A program made the translations under genes and the position numbers. A model generated the notes under the pieces. The model was given only the letters and a program-made list of their open reading frames with translations. It was not told the origin of the DNA and searched no databases. Positions 18,291-26,591 of a stretch of DNA of 64,000 nucleotides are shown here, in pieces. The DNA is from Variovorax davisae. GTDB taxonomy: Bacteria > Pseudomonadota > Gammaproteobacteria > Burkholderiales > Burkholderiaceae_C. The stretch is taken from contig NZ_JASZYS010000008.1 in NCBI RefSeq assembly GCF_030316845.1, positions 1 through 64,000 on the forward strand. Direction: 5' to 3'. Numbering within the stretch: the first letter of the stretch is position 1; the number at the start of each line of letters is the position of its first letter.

Positions 18291-18877
18291 GGCGCCGCGC
18301 GGTCGGCCCGCGCCGGCTGGCCAGGCCTGGGCCGCCCCAGGATGTCGGCGCGCAGGTCGTTGTAGCGCGAGACGAAATTGACCAGCACGCTGGCGGTCCA
18401 GGCGAAGGCGAAGATGCCCGAGATCCCGATGATCGGCGGCACGATGCGCCAGGCGCGCGGCAGCGAGAAAGGCTCGCCGAGCGCGGTGTAGCAGTTGGCC
18501 GCGAAGTAGGCCGCGGTCGACCAGTCGGCAACGATGTCGCCGAAGATCAGCGCCGCCGACCAGACCACCACCTCGGCCAGGTGCAGCGCCAGCAGCATCA
18601 TCACCGTCACGGTGAACAGCAGGTCGGCGCGCCAGAGCGAGGCCCGGACGTGCAGGGCGCCGGTGTGCTTGAGGAAGGCGCTCGTGATGACGCGGATCCA
18701 GAAGGCATGGAACATGATCACGAAGACCAGCACCGCGCCGCCGAACATGATGTCGGGCAGGGGCAGCGCCTGGGTCAGGGCGTTCTCGACCAGGCTGGGC
18801 CGCAGGCTCTGCAGGTCGCTGGCGGCCGTTGACATGACGCTGGGCAACGAGTCGGTGTCGAATTTCGAATCAGCCAT
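18287..18877 (-). CDS. Ion-channel-like membrane protein
   Basis: A 196-residue membrane protein with hydrophobic helices at about 44-66 and 82-108, a re-entrant pore-like segment around 117-138 (WSTAAYFAANCYTALGEP) and a last helix at about 148-170. The layout is that of an ion_trans_2-type channel subunit, but the selectivity filter position reads TALGEP instead of the potassium signature TVGYG. Ion selectivity therefore cannot be inferred, and it may have lost potassium specificity. The N-terminus is hydrophilic with no signal peptide. It is co-transcribed with the nucleoside deoxyribosyltransferase gene through a 4-base overlap. Family assignment is moderate. Confidence 0.6.
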   Translation of the reverse strand: MADSKFDTDSLPSVMSTAASDLQSLRPSLVENALTQALPLPDIMFGGAVLVFVIMFHAFWIRVITSAFLKHTGALHVRASLWRADLLFTVTVMMLLALHLAEVVVWSAALIFGDIVADWSTAAYFAANCYTALGEPFSLPRAWRIVPPIIGISGIFAFAWTASVLVNFVSRYNDLRADILGRPRPGQPARADRAAP

Positions 18878-18990
18878 GTTCCGGGGTCCCGATCGGGTGG
18901 TGACGGTTGGAGGCTGGGCAGCTTACGCCGATCCGCGGAGCGGGCAGAATCAGCGCGAGACCCGCCCCCGAAATCTGGAGACCGCGCACC

Positions 18991-19266
18991 ATGACCATCG
19001 AACTCGGCAAGGAAGCCCGCAAGGAGGCCATCGCCTCCATCGAGCGGTATTTCCGGGAGAACATGGAGGAGCCGATCGGCAACATCGCCGCCGGCGCACT
19101 GCTCGGCTTCTTCGTCGAAGAAGTCGGGCCGCTGATCTACAACCAGGCCGTGTCCGAGGTCCAGGAGCGGCTCCAGGCCAGGATCTCCGAGCTGGACATC
19201 GAAATCCACGAGGACGAGTTCCAGTACTGGCGCAAGTACGAGCGCAAGGCGCGCGAGCGGAAGTGA
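18991..19266 (+). CDS. DUF2164 family protein
   Basis: A 91-residue soluble protein matching DUF2164, a small helical family of unknown function found across proteobacteria. Typical features are the N-terminal IELGKEARKEAIASIERYF, then MEEPIGNIAAGALLGFF, and a conserved end EDEFQYWRKY. Start: the ATG at 18991, where family homology begins; TGGAG is present but about 11 bases upstream. It stands alone between two leftward transcription units, so it has its own promoter. Confidence 0.85.
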   Translation: MTIELGKEARKEAIASIERYFRENMEEPIGNIAAGALLGFFVEEVGPLIYNQAVSEVQERLQARISELDIEIHEDEFQYWRKYERKARERK

Positions 19267-19294
19267 CGCGGGACGGCGCCGGCGAGCCGGACAC

Positions 19295-20773
19295 TCAAGG
19301 CATGGCGCTCGCCGCCGCTGCCGCGGCCTGCGCCTGCGGCGCCACGTCCCACCCCCCGCCCAGCGCCTTGTACAGGTTCACCGTGTTCACCGCCTGCTTG
19401 AGCTGCAGTTCGATCCACTGCCGCTGCTCGATGTAGAGCTCGCGCTGCGCGTCGGCACCGGCGAAGTAGTCCTCCAGGCCGTTGCGAAAGCGCGTGCGCG
19501 AGATGACCGCCACTTTCTCGAGCGCCTGCACGCGGCCCTGCTGCGCCTCGAGCTGTGGTGACAGGTGGCTGTTCGCGATCAGCGCGTTGGCGGTTTCGCG
19601 CAGCGCCTGCTGCACCGCGTGCTCGTAGCCCGACATGGCGGCGGACAGACGTTCTTCGTTGGCCGTGAGGTTGGCCGACCGGCGGCCCCAGTCGAGGATC
19701 GGCAGCGAGACCCCGAGCACCGTGGCCCAGCTGCGGTTGCCGCTGTTCAGCAGGTTCGAGAACTCGCTGCTGAGCCCGCCGGCCACCGCGGTCAGCGAGA
19801 AGGTCGGATAGAACGCCGCCTTGGCGGCCCCGACGCCCGCGTTCGCCGCTTCGACCCGCGCATAGGCGGCCAGCAGGTCGGGCCGGCGTTGCAGCAGGCT
19901 GGCCGGCAGGCCGATCGGCACCTCGGCCACCGAGCGGTCCGGCCAGGGCCGCTGCATGCCGGTGCTCGCCGCCACCGGCTGGCCGACCAGCACCGTGAGC
20001 CACTGCAGGTCCTGCCCCACGCGCATGCTGAACTCCTCGCGCTGCACCAGGGCGCGCTGCACCAGCGACTGCGAGCGCAGCAGGTCGAGGTCGGAGGTGC
20101 CGCCGACCGAGCGGGCGCGCTTCATGATGTCGGTGCTGTCGCTCTGGCTCTTCAGGTCGGCCTCGGCCAGGGCCAGCAGCGCGCGGTCGGCGCGCAGCGT
20201 GAGGTAGGCGTTCGAGACTTCGCCCACCAGGTTCATGCGCGCCGCGGCGTAGTCGCGCTCGATCGCCTGGGCCTGCGAGCCGGCCTGCTTGACGCCGGCA
20301 TCGACGCGGCCGAAGAAGTCGAGCTCGTAGGCCGTGATGCCGGCCTGGATGGCGTAGGTGTTGCCGACCCGGCCGATCGGCTGGTTGCTGGTGATCACAC
20401 CCGTGGAACCCAGCGCGGTCGCCATGTCGCCGCGCTCGGCATAGCCCACGACCCCGATCTCCGGGAACAGGCTGGAGCGCGTGCCCGCGTAGACGGCGCG
20501 GGCCTCGCGGGCCTTGGCGGCGTAGGTGCGCAGGTCGCGGTTCTGCGCCAGCGCGGTGGCGATCAGCGCGCGCAACTCGTCGTCGCGCACGAAGGCCTGC
20601 CATGCCATGGGCGCCGCGTCGGTGCCGGTGACGCCGGTCGGCCAGGTCGCCGGCAGTGCGACATCGGCCGGCTTGAGTGCCGGCGTGAGGCTGCAGCCGC
20701 CGAGGACCAGCACCCCGAGCACCAGGGCCGCCACCAGCGGGGCGGTGGCGGCGAAGCCGTGCATCCGCGGCAT
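19295..20773 (-). other. Outer membrane factor module, possible separate lipoprotein from internal start
   Basis: If translation begins at the in-frame ATG at 20773 (MPRMHGF), the product is a 492-residue NodT-type lipoprotein with signal peptide and lipid-accepting Cys27, a normal length for the family. No Shine-Dalgarno sequence precedes this ATG, which speaks against independent initiation. However, the presence of an intact signal peptide and lipobox inside a fused protein is hard to explain otherwise. Confidence 0.5.
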
Positions 20774-22744
20774 CGGAATGCGCGGCCAGCGCCAGCCCGC
20801 GCTGCCGAGGAAGGCCAGCGCCGCCCGGCCCGGCCGCACCTGCGTGGCGACATGGCTCGGCGGCAGGCTGAACACATGGCGGATCAGGCGGTCGTGCACG
20901 GCCTCGTCGCCGGCGAAGCTCAGCTCGGCGCCGGCCGGCGTGTGATCGGCCAGCAGCGCGGGCACCCAGCCGACGTGATCGACATGGATGTCCAGCGGCT
21001 GGCCGACGGGGATCCGCCGCAGCAGGGCGCTGTCGCGCAGCAAGGCGCCGTCCACCGCGATCTCGATGAACTGCGTGGCGCCGACGCCCGCGGCGCTGCG
21101 GACGTTGGTCGCGGCGTCGCAGGGAAAGCGCTCGTCGTGGTCCGGCCGCGGCCGGTCGATGCAGGCGATCAGCGCCGCCAGGCAGTAGACCGTGGCGACC
21201 AGGGTCCAGATCACGTTGAGCAGGTCCCCGGTGCTCATCGCGCTGCCGATGGCGTTGAGCGCGCCCATCTCCATCGCGACGATGAGCCCGCCGAAGACCG
21301 CCACCAGGTTCCAGTGCACCACCGTCTTCGAGCGGTCCTGCCCCTTGGCCGTGACCTTGAACGGCCGCCCGAAGGGCCGGATCAGCGCGCTGACGATGGT
21401 GCGCGTCACGGCCATCGCGGCGACGATCTGCGTCACCTCGGTGAACACCGGCAGGCAGCGCCGCTGGCTGATCCAGTAGGTGTAGCCCCAGAACATGACC
21501 AGCGGCGGCAGGCCGTAGAGCGCGAAGGCCTGGGGCGTGGCGTGGAAGGCCGAGACGCCCGTGTACCAGTACAGCGCGGGCGCCGCGAGGATCAGCAGGA
21601 TGAAAGGCTTGCTGAGCCAGTGCAGCAGGCCGTGCACGTAGTGCAGGCGCGCCGCCACGCTGTAGCCCTTGCCGCGCAGCGGACCGTCGCGCAGCAGCGC
21701 CACCTGGATGGTGCCCAGGCACCAGCGGCTGCGCTGGTTGATGTAGTCGATGATGCTGTCGGCCGACAGCCCGTTCGACAGCCGCTCGTTGAGCCAGCGC
21801 GTGACCCAGCCGAAGCGCATCAGCGTGTAGGTGGTGTAGATGTCCTCGCACACGCTGCCGGTCGGGAAGCCGCCGGCGGCGGTGATGGCGTCGCGCCGCA
21901 CGATGAAGGAGGTGCCGACGCAGAAGGCGACGTCGGCCGCGTCCTTGGCCGGCTGCAGCACGTCGAAGAACACGCGCTGCTCGTCGACCCAGCTGTCGGT
22001 GGCGCGCAGGTTGTGCTGGATCGGGTCGGCGTTGTAGTAGAACTGCGGCGTCTGCACCAGGCCCACCTTCGGATCGTCGAACAGGCCCAGCATCCGGTAG
22101 ACGATGTTGCGATGGGGCGTGAAGTCGGCGTCGAGCACCAGGATGTAGGGCGCATCGGTGGCCGCCGCCGACTGGCGCAGGCCGTTGTTGAGGTTGCCGG
22201 CCTTGGCGTGCGCGTTGTCGGGCCGCCGTGCGTAGTGCACGCCCTTGCGGGCGCAGTAGTCGCGCAGCCAGTCGCGGCGCGTGTCGTCGAGCACCCAGAC
22301 CGCGACCTGCGGGTAGTCGATCGCCTGCGCCGCCAGGATCGTCTTCTCGAGCACGCCGAGTTCTTCGTTGTAGGTGCAGATGAAGACGTCCACGGCCGGC
22401 ACGTCGGCGCCGCGCGCGCGCAGCGCGGCCTCGCCCTCGTCGGCGAGCCCGTGGTTGTCGCGCCGCCCGGTCAGCATCTGGATCGACATCAGGGTGTAGA
22501 GGATCGACACCATCTCGAACACCAGGAACACCCAGCCGACCAGCGTGCCGAAGCCGAGGTCCGGCGGCGGCAGCGTCTCGGCCAGGCGCCACACCACGTA
22601 GCGCACCAGCACCAGCGCGGTCAGGAAGCCGAACACGGCGCGGTGCGAGAGCCGTTGCGCGCGGGCGTGGAAGATCATCATCAGGGCCAGGCCCACGACG
22701 ATCAGATTGACCCTGAACTCGGGGGTATCGATCAGCTCGAACAT
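19295..22744 (-). CDS. BcsA-type glycan synthase fused in frame to a NodT-type outer membrane channel
   Basis: One continuous frame of 1149 codons. Residues 1-657 are a BcsA-like family 2 synthase: N-terminal helices, VDVFICTYNEE, DD153-154, DxD at 205-207 (LDADF), FCVGTS, ED at 300-301 (CEDIYTTYT), QRSRW at 337-341, C-terminal helices, then a PilZ-like domain (about 570-645) whose c-di-GMP signature is not convincing. From residue 658 comes a complete NodT/OprM outer membrane factor with lipobox LVLGGC (Cys684) and GYAERGD and LPILDWGRR segments. The ATG at 22744 has AGGAGA 7 bases upstream. I read the linker codon by codon and found no stop. Either this is a true fusion, or the channel is made from an internal start at 20773. 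Combined with the MFP and glycosidase-like genes it suggests polysaccharide synthesis and export. Confidence 0.8.
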   Translation of the reverse strand: MFELIDTPEFRVNLIVVGLALMMIFHARAQRLSHRAVFGFLTALVLVRYVVWRLAETLPPPDLGFGTLVGWVFLVFEMVSILYTLMSIQMLTGRRDNHGLADEGEAALRARGADVPAVDVFICTYNEELGVLEKTILAAQAIDYPQVAVWVLDDTRRDWLRDYCARKGVHYARRPDNAHAKAGNLNNGLRQSAAATDAPYILVLDADFTPHRNIVYRMLGLFDDPKVGLVQTPQFYYNADPIQHNLRATDSWVDEQRVFFDVLQPAKDAADVAFCVGTSFIVRRDAITAAGGFPTGSVCEDIYTTYTLMRFGWVTRWLNERLSNGLSADSIIDYINQRSRWCLGTIQVALLRDGPLRGKGYSVAARLHYVHGLLHWLSKPFILLILAAPALYWYTGVSAFHATPQAFALYGLPPLVMFWGYTYWISQRRCLPVFTEVTQIVAAMAVTRTIVSALIRPFGRPFKVTAKGQDRSKTVVHWNLVAVFGGLIVAMEMGALNAIGSAMSTGDLLNVIWTLVATVYCLAALIACIDRPRPDHDERFPCDAATNVRSAAGVGATQFIEIAVDGALLRDSALLRRIPVGQPLDIHVDHVGWVPALLADHTPAGAELSFAGDEAVHDRLIRHVFSLPPSHVATQVRPGRAALAFLGSAGWRWPRIPMPRMHGFAATAPLVAALVLGVLVLGGCSLTPALKPADVALPATWPTGVTGTDAAPMAWQAFVRDDELRALIATALAQNRDLRTYAAKAREARAVYAGTRSSLFPEIGVVGYAERGDMATALGSTGVITSNQPIGRVGNTYAIQAGITAYELDFFGRVDAGVKQAGSQAQAIERDYAAARMNLVGEVSNAYLTLRADRALLALAEADLKSQSDSTDIMKRARSVGGTSDLDLLRSQSLVQRALVQREEFSMRVGQDLQWLTVLVGQPVAASTGMQRPWPDRSVAEVPIGLPASLLQRRPDLLAAYARVEAANAGVGAAKAAFYPTFSLTAVAGGLSSEFSNLLNSGNRSWATVLGVSLPILDWGRRSANLTANEERLSAAMSGYEHAVQQALRETANALIANSHLSPQLEAQQGRVQALEKVAVISRTRFRNGLEDYFAGADAQRELYIEQRQWIELQLKQAVNTVNLYKALGGGWDVAPQAQAAAAAASAMP

Positions 22745-24036
22745 GGCTTCTCTCCTGTGGCGGTGGTGCTTCCGGTGAACGGGTTCCAGCCCGTCGCGGC
22801 GAGCGCGATCCAGGCGGTGGCACCGAGGTGGGGCCAGCGGTAGTAGAAGAAGTCGGCGCCGGCCGAATCGGGCCCGATGGCCAGTCCGGTCGAGATGCGC
22901 GGGCTCGGCGTCGCGTAGTAGAGGCCGTTGTCGGCGCGCTGCGAGGCCAGCAGTTGCCACAGCGCCTCGGGCGCCGCGCCCTTCACGGCCAGCAGCGTGG
23001 CGGCGGCCTGCGCGCTGCCTTCGGTCCAGATGCCGTCGGGCTGCTGCGAGAAGCCGTAGCCGTCGCCGTAGCGGTGGTTGCGTTCGACCCAGGCGAGGCC
23101 GGCCCGCCAGCTGCAGGAGCCCGCAGGTGCCGCCAGCACGGGCCACAGCTGGGCATCGAGCCCCGAGCCGGTGGTGGCGATGGTCTTGCCGTCGGCCTGG
23201 GTGCCGATGTGGAAGCGCTGCTGCTGCGCGTTCCACATGCGCGACACGAAGGCCAGCGCGGTCTGCGCCTGGCGGGCCTGCTCGGGCCGGGCGCTCGAGC
23301 GGGCGGCCCATGCGGCCGCCATCGCGATGTCGATGTGGTGCTCGGTCGACTTCCAGGTCTGCGCGCCCTGCGCATCGTCCCAGCCGTACCAGCCGCCCTG
23401 GTAGCCATCGGGATCGACCACGGCGCGCGTGCGTTGCTCGATCCACGTCAACAGCTTCGTCGTCGCGTCGACATAGCGCGGGGCGGGCGCCACCTGGTTC
23501 ACGTTCAGCAGCAGCAGGGCGGCCCATGCCACGTTGCCCGTGGCCGTGCTGAGCTGGTAGGCGTCGGCGATCCACTGGTTCCTTGCCGCATCCCAGTGGC
23601 CGGGCAGCACCGGTTTGGCATCGGCCAGCGGGCCGGCGCGGTAGGCGTTGCGCACCCGGCCATCCGTGTAGTGCGGATCGCGCTCGACCGCGCGCACGAT
23701 CGCATCGGCGATGCGCCCGGCCGAAGCGGTCTCGCCGCAGGCCAGCAGCGCGATGCCCGCCAGTGCGTTGTCATAGACGAAGGCGACGTTCGCCAGGGTC
23801 GTCTCGAGCGGCGGAACACCCTCGATGACCCTGTCCGGGCGATAGCTCGTCAACAGCAGCGGCGTTGCCGGCTCGCCGCGCGCATCGGTGGCGACCGCGC
23901 GGCGCAGCCCGTCGCAGCTCTGCCGCGCGAGTGCCTGCCGGATGTCGCTGGCGGCCGCCGCGGTGGCGACCGGGCCTGCGAGCAGGGCCAGCGCGACGAG
24001 CAGCGCGCGTGGCCAGTTGGGCGATGAGAAGTCCAT
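22732..24036 (-). CDS. Secreted (alpha/alpha)6-barrel glycosidase-like protein
   Basis: A 434-residue exported protein with a clear signal peptide (ALLVALALLAGPVATAAAA). The mature part is rich in Trp, Ala and regularly spaced aromatic helices (YGWDDAQGAQTWKSTEHHID, YGDGYGFSQQPDGIWTEGSA, ADFFYYRWPHLGATAW), the pattern of six-hairpin glycosidases and epimerases. The acidic residues in STEHHID and WTEG are possible catalytic ones. I cannot name a glycoside hydrolase family. It lies between the adaptor gene and the synthase gene, overlapping the latter by 13 bases. By analogy with BcsZ in cellulose operons it may trim the polymer in the periplasm (inference). Confidence 0.65.
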   Translation of the reverse strand: MDFSSPNWPRALLVALALLAGPVATAAAASDIRQALARQSCDGLRRAVATDARGEPATPLLLTSYRPDRVIEGVPPLETTLANVAFVYDNALAGIALLACGETASAGRIADAIVRAVERDPHYTDGRVRNAYRAGPLADAKPVLPGHWDAARNQWIADAYQLSTATGNVAWAALLLLNVNQVAPAPRYVDATTKLLTWIEQRTRAVVDPDGYQGGWYGWDDAQGAQTWKSTEHHIDIAMAAAWAARSSARPEQARQAQTALAFVSRMWNAQQQRFHIGTQADGKTIATTGSGLDAQLWPVLAAPAGSCSWRAGLAWVERNHRYGDGYGFSQQPDGIWTEGSAQAAATLLAVKGAAPEALWQLLASQRADNGLYYATPSPRISTGLAIGPDSAGADFFYYRWPHLGATAWIALAATGWNPFTGSTTATGEKPCSS

Positions 24037-24045
24037 CGTCGGCGC

Positions 24046-25326
24046 TCAGCTGTTCAGCCTGGCCGACACCACCTTGCCGGGCGCGCACAGGCTGCGCTGC
24101 GCCGAAGGCTCGGTCGTCTTCGATTCGATCCGTGCCACCGCATACACCGAACCCTGCTCCGCGAACGGGAAGGGCACGATGTAGCTGCTCTGCAGTTCGT
24201 CCGGCGCGACCGGCAGCAGCTGGGTGACGCGCGCCGGAACCTCCAGGCCGCTGTCGTCGGTCGTCACGGTGAGCATCGAGCCCATGTTGAGGCGCTTCGC
24301 GAGACGCGGCGGGAACACCGCCACCACTTCGATGCGGCTGCAGTCGATCATTCGCACCAGCGTGGCGCCCTGCGGCACGAAGCTGCCCTGCGGCATCAGC
24401 ACGGTGTGCACCTGCCCGGCCTGCAGCGCGCGCACTTCATAGGCCGCCAGCCGGTCGATGCGGCGCCGTTCGTCGTCTTCGAGCGCCATCACTTCGCGCA
24501 ACTGCTTCTGCACCGCCGTGCTGTCCTGCTGGGCGCGCGCGATGCTGCCCGCGAGCGTTTCGCGGCGGCTCACCAGCGTCTGGAACACCGTCCCGCTGCC
24601 ACTGCTCACGAACGCCCCCTGGCTGGCGATCGCGACGCTCTTGCCGAGACCGGCATAGGCCTGCTCGGCCACCGCGGCGTTGGCGCGCGAGGTGCTCAGC
24701 TGGGCCTGGGCGGCGTCCATCGCCTGCGGACTGATCGCGCCCTGGTCGAGCATTGCGGAGGTGTGGCGCACCTTGAGCTCCTGCTCCGCCACGTTGGTCA
24801 GCGCCACCTCGCGCTGGCGCTGGGCGATCTGCCAGGCGTCGCGGGTCTGCGCCATCGAGGCCTGGCGGTACAGCCTGACCTGCTGCTCGACGAACTGCAG
24901 TTCCTCGTCCGAGGCATGGAGCTGGTTGGCCAGCTGCGACACCTGGCTCTGCAACGCCAGGCGCTGGGTGCTCAGCGTGGTGAGGATGTCGCGGTCGATG
25001 GTCGGGTTCTGCACCGTGGCGACCACCGCCCCGGCATCGATCTTGTCGAGCGCGCGCACCGTCATCTGCGTCACCACGCCGCTGATCGGCGAGGTGACCA
25101 GCAGCACCGGCGCCTGCAGCACCGTGCGGGTCGCCTGCCGCGACACCAGCGGCTGGATCAGGGTCGTGACCACCAGCCACAGGACGAAGGCCAGCAGCGC
25201 GTAGCCCGCGAGGCGAGGGACGACCGACTCCGACGAGCTGCCGCGCCAGCGCCGCAGCCGGCCCCGCCAACCGGCGGGCTCGGCATCTGCAATCTGGATC
25301 GATTCCTGGACAGTGCTTGCGTTCAT
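24046..25326 (-). CDS. HlyD-like membrane fusion (adaptor) protein
   Basis: A 426-residue inner membrane adaptor. There is one membrane helix at about 41-62 (LAGYALLAFVLWLVVTTLI), then a biotinyl-lipoyl-like half (VTSPISGVVTQM), a long coiled-coil hairpin (about 115-265) rich in Gln and Ala, the second lipoyl half (GQVHTVLMPQGSFVPQGATL) and a beta-barrel domain (EVVAVFPPRLAKRLNMGS). Start: the ATG at 25326 with GAGG 7 bases upstream. It is the first gene of the leftward locus, and the next gene begins 9 bases after its stop. It probably bridges the synthase to the outer membrane channel, as BgsB is thought to do for mixed-linkage beta-glucan in Sinorhizobium. No ABC or RND pump is encoded here. 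Confidence 0.85.
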   Translation of the reverse strand: MNASTVQESIQIADAEPAGWRGRLRRWRGSSSESVVPRLAGYALLAFVLWLVVTTLIQPLVSRQATRTVLQAPVLLVTSPISGVVTQMTVRALDKIDAGAVVATVQNPTIDRDILTTLSTQRLALQSQVSQLANQLHASDEELQFVEQQVRLYRQASMAQTRDAWQIAQRQREVALTNVAEQELKVRHTSAMLDQGAISPQAMDAAQAQLSTSRANAAVAEQAYAGLGKSVAIASQGAFVSSGSGTVFQTLVSRRETLAGSIARAQQDSTAVQKQLREVMALEDDERRRIDRLAAYEVRALQAGQVHTVLMPQGSFVPQGATLVRMIDCSRIEVVAVFPPRLAKRLNMGSMLTVTTDDSGLEVPARVTQLLPVAPDELQSSYIVPFPFAEQGSVYAVARIESKTTEPSAQRSLCAPGKVVSARLNS

Positions 25327-25412
25327 GGGCGCCTCGCTTGAGTGGACGGGTGGCTTTTCAGGACCGGGCGTCTCCGCTGTCGCAGCACATCGATGGGGCA
25401 TGCCGTCTGCTT

Positions 25413-25429
25413 TTGCTGCAGTGCAGCAA
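25413..25429. promoter_or_regulatory. Perfect inverted repeat overlapping the EPS promoter
   Basis: TTGCTGCAGTGCAGCAA consists of two perfect 8-base arms around one base. It overlaps the -12 element and the likely start site of the sigma-54 promoter, so a bound protein would block transcription. TGCA-rich dyads of this kind are known for PhaR-like regulators in related bacteria, but that link is only a suggestion. Confidence 0.5.
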
Positions 25430-25441
25430 TACGCGTGCCAA
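25425..25441 (-). promoter_or_regulatory. Predicted sigma-54 promoter of the EPS locus
   Basis: On the minus strand the sequence reads TTGGCACGCGTATTGCT, which fits the RpoN consensus YTGGCACG-N4-TTGCW with correct spacing of the -24 GG and -12 GC. It lies about 100 bases upstream of the adaptor gene start at 25326. Transcription would need a sigma-54 activator; none is encoded in the window. Confidence 0.6.
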
Positions 25442-25512
25442 AAATTAAGGGTTTTTACTTATTGAGAAACAGGATGTACATGACCCCAGCGCCCGATCGG
25501 ACAGCAACAAAC

Positions 25513-25526
25513 TAGGGTTAACCCTA
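25513..25526. promoter_or_regulatory. Perfect 14-base palindrome TAGGGTTAACCCTA
   Basis: The palindrome is centred about 105 bases upstream of the predicted sigma-54 start, a normal distance for an activator-binding enhancer. It also overlaps a TATAAT at 25525-25530 that could serve the rightward gene at 25583. So it may be an enhancer, a repressor site, or both. Confidence 0.5.
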
Positions 25527-25582
25527 TAATTGAGCCCGTACGCGACCCGTCTCGGCGTCGCTCCCCCCGGAGAACCCTTTTC

Positions 25583-25840
25583 ATGTCCACGATCCTTGCC
25601 AACGGCCTTTCCGTCGACGCACCCGGTTCCTCGCCGGTTTCGCACGCCCTGTCGCGCGTCCTGGGCTTCGGCCTCCGGCTGCTGACCGGCTGGAAGGTGG
25701 CGGCGCCCGAGGCGCCGCTGTCGCGCAAGGCCGAAGCCGATGCGGTGCGCGAATGGGCATGGACCTTCGCCCGCACCGATCGCAGCTTCTCGGACGACTT
25801 GTTCGCGGCTGCCGATCGGCACGAACGCGCCGGCAACTGA
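25583..25840 (+). CDS. Small hypothetical protein divergent from the EPS locus
   Basis: An 85-residue protein with GGAG 10 bases before the ATG at 25583. There is no signal peptide. The centre has a short amphipathic helix (SRVLGFGLRLLTGWKV), and the C-terminal part is charged (REWAWTFARTDRSFSDDLFAAADRHE). I do not recognise a family. A TATAAT at 25525-25530, overlapping the 14-base palindrome, may be its -10 element, so it may be regulated together with the divergent exopolysaccharide genes. Confidence 0.65.
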   Translation: MSTILANGLSVDAPGSSPVSHALSRVLGFGLRLLTGWKVAAPEAPLSRKAEADAVREWAWTFARTDRSFSDDLFAAADRHERAGN

Positions 25841-25862
25841 AGAGAAGAGCGGCCGGCGTTCG

Positions 25863-26591
25863 CTAAAGCACCTTCACCGCCCGGCCGATGAACTGGATCG
25901 GCCCGGTCGGTCGATCGAGCGGCGAGCCGTCCGCCGGCTCGAGGGTCAGTTCGAACAGTTGGTTCGGCTCCAGCGGCGGCAGCCGGTCGAGCGGGACCTG
26001 CAGCGTCTGGCCCGGCGTGACGAGGCCCAGCGACACCGGGCCGCGCCAGCCATCGGCCTTGGTCCAGAACTGCAGCGACTTGCCGCTCGGCACCGTGATG
26101 CTGCCCAGCGGGGTCAGGCTCAGCCGGCGCGCACCGGCGCCCGCCTGCACCACCCAGCCCGGGGCCTTGTCCTGCGGCGCGACCAGCACCACGACGAACT
26201 GCGTGGCGGGCGCCGGCTGGATGCGCGTCACCAGCACGGCCGCCATCAGGGCGGCCGCAGCGAAACCGGCGCCGGCCAGCCCGCGCCACAGGCGCAGGCT
26301 GCTCCACCAGCCGGGGCGGCTGGCGGTGCGGCGGGGCGCTGCCAGGGCCGACACGCTGGCGTCGATCCGGCGCCAGAGCGCGGGCGATGGCGCCACCGGC
26401 TCGGCGAGCGCCACCAGCGGATGCAGGCGTTCTTCCCAGCCCTCCACCGCCGCGCGGAGCGCCGGCTCGTGCCGCATGCGCCTCTCGACCTCGCTGCGGG
26501 TGGCGGCCGACAGCGTGCCGAGCACGTAGTCGCCGGCCAGCGCGTCGAGGGCGTCGCCGGAGGAGGGGGGCGTGATGTCGTTCGGGTTCAT
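25863..26591 (-). CDS. Anti-sigma factor, RskA type
   Basis: A 242-residue single-pass membrane protein. The N-terminal cytoplasmic part (about 1-95) has a zinc-less anti-sigma fold beginning DALAGDYVLGTLS, typical of RskA-like anti-sigma factors. A membrane helix follows (about 107-127, AGAGFAAAALMAAVLV). The periplasmic C-terminal domain matches RskA (VVLVAPQDKAPGWVV, PSGKSLQFWTKADG). The ATG at 26591 overlaps the sigma factor stop as ATGA, so the pair is co-translated at balanced levels. Release of the sigma factor by regulated proteolysis is known for the family and assumed here. Confidence 0.88.
   Translation of the reverse strand: MNPNDITPPSSGDALDALAGDYVLGTLSAATRSEVERRMRHEPALRAAVEGWEERLHPLVALAEPVAPSPALWRRIDASVSALAAPRRTASRPGWWSSLRLWRGLAGAGFAAAALMAAVLVTRIQPAPATQFVVVLVAPQDKAPGWVVQAGAGARRLSLTPLGSITVPSGKSLQFWTKADGWRGPVSLGLVTPGQTLQVPLDRLPPLEPNQLFELTLEPADGSPLDRPTGPIQFIGRAVKVL

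Noticed and set aside
25413-25429. Reading the TTGCTGCA dyad as a PhaR (polyhydroxybutyrate) operator
   Set aside because: There are no phasin or PHB genes nearby, so I kept it only as an unnamed dyad.
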